Of a stretch of DNA of 64,000 bases, positions 1 to 12,800 are shown piece after piece. Under the pieces are notes generated by a model that was not told the DNA's origin, did not search any database, and was given only the letters and a program-made list of their open reading frames with translations. A program made the position numbers and the translations under genes. Origin of the DNA: Cristatella mucedo (taxonomy: Eukaryota; Bryozoa; Phylactolaemata; Cristatellidae); the NCBI GenBank assembly GCA_009760855.2, contig WPIO01000001.1, positions 2,741,001 to 2,805,000 of the forward strand, written 5' to 3'. Each line of letters starts with the position of its first letter. The stretch's first letter is position 1.

Positions 1-261
1 CGAGCCACAAAAGAATAGTGTGACGTCACTCGCGGCCCTAGGGAAGAGAGGCCAAGGTCTGGGGTCCTACCCCCACCAAGCGATGTGCCCACCTCCCTCG
101 TGGGAGGGGGCGGTGGCGGCGTGGTGCATTGTCCAATGTGACTGGCTGGCTAAGGCCAGGTTCAACCCTCCCGTTTTTACCTTTCTGGCCGTGTCCGCGT
201 GCAAGGCAACCAAAAAGGTTCGAAACGATAGGCGCAGCGAAGTCTAAACTACGAGACTGAC

Positions 262-436
262 CTATGCCTTCCAACGGCACTGCCACACCACCTGTCGGTG
301 AGAGGTCGTCGTGCGCAAGAGCCAGATTCAGTGCTTCGTTGCTGCCCATGCAGCACACGACGAGCCAGGGCACACTGGCTTCGAGCGCTCCCTCTGGCAG
401 TGGTATAAAGTGACAGCCGTCACTGGTCTGCTTGTA
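262..436 (-). CDS. SACS-like: Sacsin-like exon 22 (last exon in the window)
   Basis: The acceptor is cgcgtgcag and the donor is CATAG|GTCAGT. The exon reads [16 protein letters not shown], then [20 protein letters not shown], then [11 protein letters not shown]. The WLVxxxxGxxEAL and GGVAxPL motifs place it just before the FCFLPLP core. It ends with one base of a codon, so the gene continues beyond position 1. Confidence 0.85.
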
Positions 437-3400
437 CTGCACGCGGAGGAGCAGAGACGTCTGAGGCAACGGCTGGCTCCAGCGGCCATTACGCAGAAGC
501 TACAATGACAGCGGAAAAGCTGCAGCCATCGTAGAGAAGCCGACAGATAGTTCATGCCGTACATGCCAATACTGGTCAAGGAAATATTCTCCTAATAAAT
601 ACAGGTAGCCAGATGGTTAACTCTCTGGTGGTCATGAGCTTTTTTAAGAGACAGCCGCCTCTAATCACATGATTTACATGTCGTATGTGCCTGTGCTTTC
701 GTTTATGGACGAGTGCGCATGTGCGCATAAGTGCCATCCTATGAGCATGCATGCTGAGGAGACGTTTTGTTAAACATATGTTAAACATATTACATATTGT
801 TAAACATATCTATGGTATCATATTATAGCATATGTTTCGCAGCTTTTGAAGGTGATGGCGTCAAGGTTCAGTCAACATTTGCCAACTGTAGCACACTATA
901 GCTAAGAGACTTATTTGGATATCCTAGCAACACTTTGGGCATTCTGGCTGGCAGGAACACATGCTCGGCCACTTTTACCAAGCACGAACCGGGCGTCAGC
1001 TAAAGCTGCGTTTACAAGGCCGACTTTACCACAGATTTTGGATCGATTTCCCACAGATTTAGGCTACATCATATGTCACAACATTCTGGGGAGGAGCCAA
1101 GTCTGCAGGCTCATCAGAAGGAGAATCTGTCTCAACTTTTCGGCTCCATGTTGGTTAAGCCGACCAATCAAAACCCTGGGGCTTGTCACTTACACCCCAC
1201 GACCACAATAAAAATGGCTGACGTTCGTATGTTGAGGCGGTCAGAGCAAGTCCTTGAACATGGGGTGCTTATGGATTGTAACAAATGCTTCAGCCTTTTC
1301 TACATAGAATACCCCATGCGCCAGTTCATCAAATACACCAAAAAACCTTACCGCAGCAAATTACTTAGCACTGCATGCCTGCACACCTGTAACGTCCGGG
1401 GCAGGAGCTCGAGTGCTTATATTGCATCGCAGTCCGCATTACCATTTTCGGGGTTACATAGAGCTGCTCATATTGCTTATTAATGACGACTGCATCCTAA
1501 ACAGGAGCAGAGCAGACGCGAAGACTTGCATACTGGGCTATTATAAAAGAAACATCAGGGTAAGCTAGATTTGGCACAACGAGCAACGACAAGCTTCGGC
1601 CTTGACGTCCAAGGCAGCATGCACGTCATTGTCCCAGGAACAGCCAGACCTGGGCATGTCTGGCTGTCTGTGCTGCACGCGAGGCCCCTTCCCCCACCCA
1701 CCCTCACTCCACTGCAAGCGGAGAACAAAGGATGCTGAAGTAGGGAACGTTACGGCCGAGTAGTCGGCGACCGACCCGCATACATCTGCTGCCTGCGTGT
1801 CAGCAGATGAGAGTGTGGGGACACAAGCACGTGGCACCACGAAAGAAGCCAAATGAAAGAAAGAAAGAAGAAGCGAAAGGAGTGCAAACGAGAGCTCGGC
1901 CATAGAGCAGAGCAAAAAAGCAACAACGGAAAGCCCACAAACGCCTCGAATCAGGCTCAGCAGAAAAAGCATACGTTCAAAGCGTGGCGAAGAACTAGAT
2001 CTCAGTTTTAATCTCATCGAGGAGCAGCGATCGATGCAGCCACCGAAAGGAGACTAACTAGCACAGCAGCAGACCACACCTGACACAGCCGGGCATAATT
2101 ATAGAACTGTGTTGCTCAGGTGGCAGAGGCATGCTTTCAACCACAGCTTCTTCGGCAGCAAGCCGACGAATCAGTCAGCACATGCGAAGTGCAGGAGGAG
2201 TAGAGTAAAGAGAGGCTGACCTAATTTACAGCCTCATTTACATAGCAGTAGAAGAAAGAGCCTTAAGGGCTATCACTGCTGCTTGCAATGGTGCAAATTG
2301 CTTATGATTGGATTGGCTACGATTGGTTACGGATTGCACACGACAGGACTCAAACCTCACGACCTGAGCCGTGAGGAGCAGTCACCTCACTGCTGGGCTA
2401 CGACAGGGGGCCTAATACCACGCGGGTCAATCAAGTAAGCGTGCTCGCTGTTTGCACTGACAGCATCTTTTCTCGACCGTAATTATGGGGCTACATGCAT
2501 TTGCCGGGTGTTTCAAACATCTAGTGACGTCCATGAAAGCAACATGCCACACACTAAATAGTGCTATCACTGCTTGCCATAGCTACCACGATAGCCGAGA
2601 TGCAGATTGCCTAGAGCACGTGGCTGTCTGCACTTTTCGATATGCCCCACAAGCAATCCGTCGGTTTCAGCTGCACTGTGACGTTAGTTGTAGCTACATC
2701 TCTCCTATTTGCCGAGCCGGCTATGCTAACTGGAGCTGTAATCACAGATGACACAATGCAGATCGACAAGGCCATACTGACTAACCTGCATGACACTTGC
2801 AGACGCTTTGAGGATGCTGCTCTGTTTGGTGAACTCCTGCTCGACTTCAGTCAGATCCTTCACCACCGGAGGCAGCTTCACCGGCACCGTCAGCTCGCCT
2901 GTTTTAAAGACAGGCGGTCACACTGGGGCATGTTCGCCAAAACTCAAAACAGCTCCATCTGTGCAGGCCGCCGCAAAACTATCGGAAAAGGTGTGTGCAA
3001 ACGCAGGGGGCATGCTTAAATTGGGCTTCAGCTAAAGGGACACAGCAGCTGCAAAAGCAGCAGCCTCTCAATTTTGTGAGCAAGGCTGTCTCGAGCCCGC
3101 TGGAAGCTACAGCAGCAGCAGCAGCAGCTGGGCACTGGACAATAAGGCCACACGTGCCCGCCAGCAGCAGCAACTAACACAGTGGCTGCTGCAGCTGTGG
3201 AAGCCTGTGTAGCATGACTCGCCTAGCTTGAGCTGTCAGTTCAGCTGCTTGCCAATGAGCTCCTGGTCAGCAACGACACTAGCATGCAGTTTATCTGGAA
3301 TGGGGTAGTAAACGTAGCTTCAGTTATTGGGTGACCACACGCATAATGAGCATAAGTTTAATAGATAATAATAATAATAATAATTTATGTGTATAGTGCC

Positions 3401-3564
3401 CTCAGAGAACTGAATATCTTTATAGATACCTTACAGATGCTATCAAGAAAGCACTACCAAATGACTAATAGTAACATTCGCAATGTCATCGAGCATAAAA
3501 TTGTTAGACGAACATGCACAGGATCAACGTATAGATACAGTAAGATATAAGGTAGATATATCTA

Positions 3565-3600
<36 letters not shown>

Positions 3601-3670
3601 ACGTATATATACATACAACGTATATATACATACAACGTATATATACATACAACGTATATATACATACGTC

Positions 3671-3746
<76 letters not shown>

Positions 3747-3761
3747 AGGGAGGGAGGGAGG

Positions 3762-3809
<48 letters not shown>

Positions 3810-6800
3810 TAGATGGATAGATAGATAACGCACACCAGCAGCCAAGGAGCTGACAGGGCAGAAAAAGTGTTTGCAGAAGAGAAGCTAAGAGGGTGCACCA
3901 CTTAATCAAGTAGCTAGGTTTTTCATCATCCTATCCCACATCATCCTATCCCACAGTTTCTGTTTGACTTTTAGCTTGCATGCATCTGGTTTGTGCTTCG
4001 GGCCATGTGCCATGCATTTTTTTAAAAGCTAGCAATCACTGTCTTCGTGGGCCGGATTTACTCGTGTCGGTAAGGTGTAAAGCCAAGATGGCGGCAGCAT
4101 AAAAGTGACCCCAAAGATGTTAGAGTCTTTGAACCCGGCTTGAAAGCTCGAGTGCCGAGCCTGTTGGCATATGGAGCTGCAGAGCACGATTGCTTGATGG
4201 CCGGTAGACCAGACCAATACCTCGTACTGCCTTATCGGAACAGCTAGTCTGTTTGACCTTAAGGATCTGGCATGTCGGATACGCCGTAGCAGGCTGACAT
4301 GCCAAGCTTTGAACAAAGTTAGCTAGGTATCGGGAGTCTGACCCAGCAGCGATTTTTATGAAGAGCACGAAGTGTCTGGAATTACATATTGTGTTATTTG
4401 AAAAGCATAATGAGCTAATTCAGTAATGAGATGACCGAAGCTATTGTTAAATAGTATTGTGCCAATACCACCAGCAGCTCAGTTCTGAAAACGAACAAAT
4501 ATTAACAGCTAAGTACACATACTACTACTACTACTAGCCGAGCTGGTTTGGTCTAGCGGTTGAGGTGCTCGCCCCGACCAAGGTCTGACTGAGGCCGTGG
4601 GCTCGAGCCCCGAGGCATATGTGAAGCGCCTGAATAGAGACTAAGTTCTCTTGGGGCGCTATATAAATGAATGATATGTTATGTTTACTACTACTAATAA
4701 TAATAATAAGACATTTGTTACATCACCATTAGAGAACTCAATCTCTTTCTAGACACTTTAAATTTGTTGTTAAAGGATGCATGATCGAATGGCTAGTGGT
4801 AGAATATGCTCAATCAACAACAAGAGTAACATGGTTAGAGAAGACTTGCACAAGGTCAGCATGCAGATGTTGTTAGTGGCAGCATGCACAATGTCAGCAC
4901 AGGCATAAGCACATAAAGGTCGAATCACATGGACCCACTAAATGCTGTGATACATAGGTGTTCTTAATTTCTTTTTAAATGTGGTCAAGTCACGATATGT
5001 CTTGATGCAAGTCGAAAGTGATTTACAGGCTTAAGGAGCATACAAAACGAACTAAAGGCACGGTCTCCAAAGGACTGAGGTTCGTACTAGGTATAAGTAA
5101 ACGATTAGATTCCGAAAACCAGGTGGTACCATGCTTAGCCTGGTGGGGAGTAGATCTGATAGGTAGGCTGGAACCAAGAATGATGAGACCTAAAATTAAG
5201 GAACAAAATGAAGTCGATGCATTGCTTGACTGAGAGCCAGTTCAGGTCGGCAAGAAGTGGTGTGATGTAGCAACTGCAATGCTCACGATAGACAAGCCTA
5301 GCTGCAGAACTTTGGAACAGCTGTAAGTGCCTGAGTGCACAGGCCGGTAGATCAGCAGGCAGTGAGTTACAGAAGTCAAGACGGGATGTCACAGATGCTT
5401 CGACCAATTTAGATGAGGTATCCCTGTCTCAACAAGCCCGAATTATAGCAATGCTATGTAGCTGAAAGTAGGCAGACTTGAGTGTGGAGCTGATGTGGTC
5501 GTCTAATGAAAGGTCACTTTGGAACAGGACACCTGGATTTCGTGCAGATTCAAGAGATATGCTAGAAGAGCTGATTGCAAGCAGTCAACTTTCCAATATT
5601 TGAATCACAATCGGTCTTCTCATAACTAGTAAGTTGGTGTTATCCTCTTTCAATTTAAGAAAGTTTGCTGCCATCCATGTGCAGATGTTATTAATAAGTA
5701 CATGCAGCAAGAAAGTTGGGAGAATTCGACATGCTGGAGGGCTGGGAGGGGTTAAAGCATAGGTACAACTGAGTGTCATCTGCATAAAAGTGAAAAGCCT
5801 AGATTGTGCCTGGCAATCACATCAGCAAGAGGGAGAGTATAAACCGTAAAAAGAACAGGACCAAGCACAGAGCCATGAGGTATCCCATACTTCAGAGGTT
5901 CATCGGATGATCTTTGTCCATTCACATAAATACTCTGGAGTCTCCCACTGAGATAGGATCTCAACTATTGTAATACAGTGCAGTGATGCATATAGATACA
6001 GCAAACGAGAAAGAAATGCTAAAAGTTCTCTTTTGGTCACGTTCACGATTAAGCACTAAAGGCCAGGAGCCATGCTCAGAGTGAACCATTCGAGATTGAT
6101 GACACCTTCCAGCAGCAAACTTCTGCCAGTGCAAGGTCGACTGATGCACTTCGACGAAACATCACCCTGCATGCCACTTCAGACTATGGTAACCACCAAA
6201 CATAGCCAGAGGCTCTAGTAAAGCAGGCAGATTAAAAAACCAGCCAATGAAATGGCAGGCTTCCAGTTAAGGAGCCAAAACACATACATATCATCACTGC
6301 ATCAAGTTCGGAGAGCCACTCACGTATAATTTTCATGGGTTCCTTTGTCACACTGAAGAGCTCCTTTGCATCTGCCGGCTTGCCAAATTGAGGAACATAA
6401 TGCACAGACACGGAGCGAACATTCTGTGTGAACAGTAATAGTGAACTGCAAGACCTAGCAAGAAGCTGGAACAGCTGCTTGACCTACAAGAATATGCATA
6501 TAGTAAACTGCATCAAAACAGAAAGTCTATTTATCTCTGCATACACTGCATTCACATTTCATGTAAAAGATTTTTGCAACAGCAAAATTGATCGTGTTTT
6601 AGAGCACAATTAACGGAATATACTGGCATCATCAACAATACAACCAGGACGTGAGGAGTATACGAATTCCACACAACATCCATGGGTAGGGCTCAGCATA
6701 AAGAGGCACCGAGCCGTCAAGGCCCTGTGCCAACCTAGAACAGAATAGCTTTATCTTAAGTAGACTCTGCCCACCAGAAATGATGCCACTAGACCACTAG

Positions 6801-9800
6801 TAATTCAAAGGAGTTATTTGATGTACCCATGAATGGTATAGGTAATGTTATGATGTCCTGCCACAGTGCCTTTCCAACCCTTTCAATTTAGATTGCCTGC
6901 ATTACAATATCAATGGTGACAAAAGGCTGAAATAGCAGAAGTTGGCAAATAAGATACCAAACTCATTACCAAGTATGCAATCAAGAAATCGTGACAGTTG
7001 GACCTATTCATTATTACCCGATGAGCATCCCTGCATCTGAGCCCACTTAATGCAAATGCATGTAGAAACAGCCACATAACAGCAGGATAGGATTCCTTAA
7101 GGTAGCAATTATACCTGGTCACGATCATAAGGAATATCACTTATTTCACTTCGCTTAGCTTGATCCGCAGTACGAAGTGGCAAGCGGAACAATGTTCCAT
7201 CAAAATGCATTGTTCGACCTTGTCCAGGCAAAAGTTCACAGCCGAAGATGCCATTATATGGCTTGAACTGATTTCGCAGTGTTTGCAGGGCCTTGCTATT
7301 CTTCTCAAGGTCGATCTTAATGCCTGGCTTAGTAGGATCAGTAAGGCCTCTTCCTACAACAACAATAATAATAGAATAATGACTGAAAGCAACTCAGCAG
7401 CAAGATTTTCTATCGCAGCAAATATTTCAAGTAAACTCCAAGATTCTGACATACATATAAAAGATAATCGAACTTATATGTTAACGGCTCGAAAAATTCT
7501 TAGTTCCGACTACTTACCTAAGTGAGTGGTGTGTGGATCAAAAATCACAACGTAATGCCTGCTCACAAAACTGGGGACATCGGTAAGATTGTATACGGCA
7601 TTGAAACCCAGTCCAAATCCACCAATCTTCTCAGTTTCGTGTGCCTTGCTAGCACCACTGAGTTTGATAATACTGTCAAAGTCTTTGTCAGTGAACACTG
7701 CATTATTGTATACCCACAATGCTGGGCCCTGGCATTCGCGCATACCTAAAAGCAACCATATCATTAGAGGTTAGCCAGAAGAAAATACACTAACTATGCC
7801 ACAAGCTGCAGCCATTTACAAGATAATATGAGATCTCAGATAGACAACGTAGGAAGTGGTCTCAAGAGATCACAAGTGAAAGCGCAATACAATGGCGCAT
7901 CATCACATAACTGAAATTAGAATAACAGGGATACCACGCCTCAACTTAGTACAAACTTAATTAACTCTGCTTTGATGCATTCCTAGGCTTACCGTCATCA
8001 ATCAGGCATGTAAGGGCATCCTCGTTACGACGCTCATCGTAAAGGAATTTCACATCGGTTGCCCCAGCATCGTCTGCATTCTGGATGAGTTCTTTGGGCA
8101 CAGCAAAGCCATCAGCATATTCCTGCAATCAACTTGCCAAATGATTTAAGTGGCACCGTGAAAAAAGGCCCCCCACATCATGTATGGCCACTTGGATATG
8201 CAAATTGTAATAATTTTTTAATTTAGAAAGTCTCACTGGCTACCGTGACTGAAAAATAGTGACTCCGAAGAGACCCTCCAGTGGCAATTGCTGCACATTC
8301 AGCACAGCTGAATTCAGCACTGATAATTTAATGCACACGGCGATAGACAGCGCAGCCCTTAGATAAGATGAACAGGTCGAAGCAAGCAGGTCTAAAAGTG
8401 AGTGTCATGCATCCATCATTCAAGTGAATCAATTCATCACATCAATCCACAACATGCCACTTCACTCACTGGCAACACTATGCTAAGCAGCTCAGCCACT
8501 AGAGCAAGAGCTTGGATCAGCCACGGCCAGTCTAACGACCAGCATCTGCTCATGCCATGATGCAATCTGCAGGCAAGCAGCAAGTGCCCACTAATACACA
8601 TGCAGAGATTTCGGCTAGCGTGCACGAGCCAGAGTAACACTGCCACGCACGTTGACGCTGCCACGAGTTTTCCCCTCCCACGATTTGCTCGAGCCGTGCT
8701 CACAAGCAAGTCACACGAGAGTGAGAGACAACAGAGCTCAGTGATTGTGAACACACAGCCAGTACTAAGTAGCATCTAGAGTGCCGGAAGCTTATCCAGC
8801 TACGGATAGGCGGCATAGAACTGACACTTGGAGAGGCTGATCGATGATACATACAAAAAAAGCAGCTCTGATTACCCAGTGGCTCTGCCTGTCTGCTGCT
8901 TTTGTGTCGTGGTCCTACTGCCGAGAATGCAGGTCCCTTAGCAACAAAGAAGGAGAGGCTAACTTGATTAATGGACTCATCTCTACAGAGGGAAGCGTTC
9001 TTAATGGCTTTCAATGAGCAATAATGAATTTACTTGCTACGCGACTCGAGCTCACAACCTGGTTCATGAATTGCACCAAGCCTCACAGAAAAAACCTTGT
9101 TCAGTGACCAGATTAATATACAACTGGGCATCAAAGTGACCAACTTCTAAGCTGTGTCTGCTAAAAAAGATCGTCCACTGGAGTAGGTGGATTTTGATTG
9201 TTTCTCAGTTGCTGGTCTCAGTCATCTCTAAGATGTTCCATAGGGTTTTCACCGGATAACTTGACTGGGCCAATCTGCGACGATAACAGACCAGGCATAA
9301 TACTATTTTCTGACAGGATTAAGGATTGAACTGTTATCCAGCCTAGAAAAAAAAGAGTTAGCTACTCTATGGTGATGTAGTTCCGATAAGATAAGATATA
9401 TATATATCTATCTTATAATTATTATAATGATAATATCTTATTATTATCATTAGTGTGATACTCGCACTGGTACAGACACTCTTTTAAGAACCAGCTCTCA
9501 CTGGAATTCGATAAGATACAGCTGGCGAACTGCAGATATTGCAGCCACAGTACGGTTTGATAGTTCAGTGGGTGTGAGACAGGTTGTATCAGCCACTGAC
9601 TATCTGATGTGCTTGCACTGCAGCCTAACATGTGTAGTCTGGCATGCACAAAACAGGCACAAGGCAATAAAATGCAGTGTGTCACACTAGCAGTACATTT
9701 CGTAAATGCAACGGCAGGTCGTAAATTTCGATGGCTGCACTCGGCAACATTCGGCCAACAAAATTTCCCCAAAAACATAAGATTTATTTACCAAAACACT

Positions 9801-12800
9801 GGATTCGCAGGAATTAGCAATATTCTAATTAGATCGTGCATATTACCTCATTGGAATTTTAATCAGATGTAAAACATGCAAAATGACACTAGGTTTACAG
9901 TTTTGGGACACAATTCTTGCTCCTGACTTCGAAGCCATATTCGAAGGATATTATTTTGTAGCACCGTCTAGGCATTCTGAAGTCAGATTTATCTGCATAA
10001 AGCAATCCCCTCTCTAAAAAGAGGTCTACACATCAATTTCGAGCATTTTCCAAGCACTTATTCCAAGGGTTTCAAGCAAGCTATTATGATCATGCACTAA
10101 AATGAGTCCGACGTGATTCGAAATGATGCAAGAAATTTAACGCTGCAAAGTATAAAATGAAGCTCGATCTTTATGGCTTATTAAATGGCTTAAGTTATAA
10201 AATGAAGCTTGTTGAGGTGCATTCTTCTGACTTTTACACACCATAATTTACAATGTAGCATAACGTCTTGTACAGTCAACAACCAGGCTAATAATTCACA
10301 TATCAAAGTGAAATTTAAGATAGGAGTTTGGCTCTGCTTGTATGACATGATGCTAGATTATTTCTGATTTCGTTTAGATACGTTTTGCTATAAACATCAT
10401 CAAAAATCCTGAAGCTTATTTCTGCTGCAACCGTTGATTGATATTTAACATGCAATCAGGTCCGAATTCGTGTATCGTTTCAAAACGTGGCCCACGACTA
10501 GACACGAACGAAACGGCTTGCTATGAAAGCTTGATTGTCAGTGAGCTTGAGCACTCATTAAGATGCACGTTTTGAGAAGCCAGTACTTAACGCACTCAGT
10601 AAACCTTACGTTACAGTTCGCTGACAGCACAACTAAACGACATCCTTCGATAAGGGCTACTGAGTCAAAAGTCCGTCGGCATGTGGTCGGCCAGAAGGCT
10701 GCAGAAGATGCGATGACAGGCTTAACTTCTGCGATTACTTCACACTTTGTAAAAAAAAAAAAACCAAGGCAGCAGCAAGCTCCATTGGTTACTGCAAATG
10801 CTAAATCAATCGAATCCTTTGTTCTGGTGACATTTTTGGCCAAGAGTAATAAAACACTCACGAGTGTTCAAACTTACACGTTAGTCTTAGCACAAGCACA
10901 CATTCTAAATCATAAGTTATGCACAGCAGCCGGAAAGTTGAGTAATTACCTGAAGCAAATTCCTCAGTCTCCGTGTAAGTGGCTCAGACTGTCCAAAGCC
11001 TTCACCAATTTCAAACTTGTCTGCATTAAGCATTCTAGAAACACAAGGTAATTGAGCCAAATACTAGCACCGGTGGCTGCCCTACTCTGTTGCATGTGGC
11101 ACACTTCTCCCGGTAAAGCTCAGCAGTAAAAAAAATCCCCAGTCATTCTCCCAATCTCTTCAGTGCCGGCAGTAACTCGCTAATTGGACAAGGCGGCATA
11201 AACCAGTTCAGGAGAAGTGATGTAGTTGATTAGAGCTCTTCTGTAACAAACCCTCGTCTCAGATCACTACCACGGCACTAGAATGCAAGTGAAAGCATGG
11301 TAAAATAGACCGGTACCAAGGATATCGTTCAGCTTAGTTGCACTGGCAGCAACTGCCTGAATCCAAAAGTGCAGTGCCATAATACATAAGAATTAGGAAT
11401 TTACTAGGCCAATCTAAAGCAGCAAAGCAATCGGTGGCCTGATTCAAGAGATAATGCTATCGAAGGAATAGCACAGCCATATCATTGTGCTTCAATTTAG
11501 GCCAATGTAGGTGTCAACACCTGGACTAGAGGCAAATGTCCTAATCTGCTTAAATCCCCATGCTGCTGATTTCCACTAACAGAGAATCTTCGAAAATCTA
11601 GGACGAAGCTCGCAAAATCCATTTCTCAGCTCTGGCTAATCATGTACACATGACTGCTGCACGGTACATGCTGCACGTGGAAGAGCTGGAGCAATGGTGA
11701 GAAACTTTCCATTCCCGAGCCAAATAAAGGGACGAGACAGAAAAGAGTACACACAATGCTCCAGCAAAACATGTCCATCAGACCAGAAGCACTAAAAACG
11801 GGTGAAAGCAAGTGAAAAAAAACAAATACAAGTAAAGTTGGCTTGACAGCCTCATTTATATAGCAGCAGAAAGGCCTTAACGGTGATCACCTTGCAGAGG
11901 GCTATAACGGATAGCCTGCAGCAGGGCTCGAAGCCACGACCAGGGTCGTGGAGAGCGAGTGTGCACCTTACCCTTGGGCTAAGACCAGGGAATCAAGGCA
12001 GAACATGTGAAGATCGGGTGGAGGGTCAAGAAAATGAAAGAGTGAGGTAGAAAAGTCGAGCAGAGCGAGATACAAGCATAATGACTTTGGCAGACTGCAG
12101 GGATCGGGCTACGTGGAAAGCATTCACACAAGCTTGGCATGTCACCTGATCGCTCGGCAATAGGCAGCCCTTTTCTGCCTACTAACCTGTTCACAAGAGA
12201 TGGCACACCGAGGCGCTCGGCCAGATCGTTGCGAACACTTGGGTGAACGAAGATTATCCGCTCCTGCTCATCTGCAGATATCTGCAGCCGCCTCTGGTTG
12301 AGCCACTCGGATTCGCAGTACGTCGCCTGGTCGACTGGGACGAGGTTGACCACGTGCTTGCCATCGACGGCAGCAGGTACGAGAAGCCTGAACAAACCAT
12401 ATGAGAACACCCACGGCTTAGGTGTGCAGCAAAAAAATGACGCGGGTAATTTTTTCTTAATTCTAACGGCCGGCACAGATGCCCAGCTATGTTTTGGGCA
12501 ACGTCGGGAGTTTAAATGCAAGCACGAGTATACAGCCATGTACAGAGGTTCCAGCATTTGCTAAAACTAAGGAAGAGTGCAGGTAAAGGAGGAAAGGGGT
12601 CTCCATAAATCAGCATGACTGGCAAAAATAGAATGCTTACAGTGGTGCTCTTGTCAAAAGGGTTCCTTCAAATTGTGCTCTCACAAATTGCCAGGATGCT
12701 TCCAAAGTAAATAAAAAAAGATATAAAAACATCTCTGTTTTGCAAGCAGCTAGCACTCAATATGCAAGCATCGGGGTGGAGTCACTCGGTCATCCACCGA

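Noticed and set aside
3483..3909. Long open frames of Ser-Leu, Arg-Glu and Ile-Tyr repeats on both strands
   Set aside because: They are translations of the compound microsatellite, with no real coding character.
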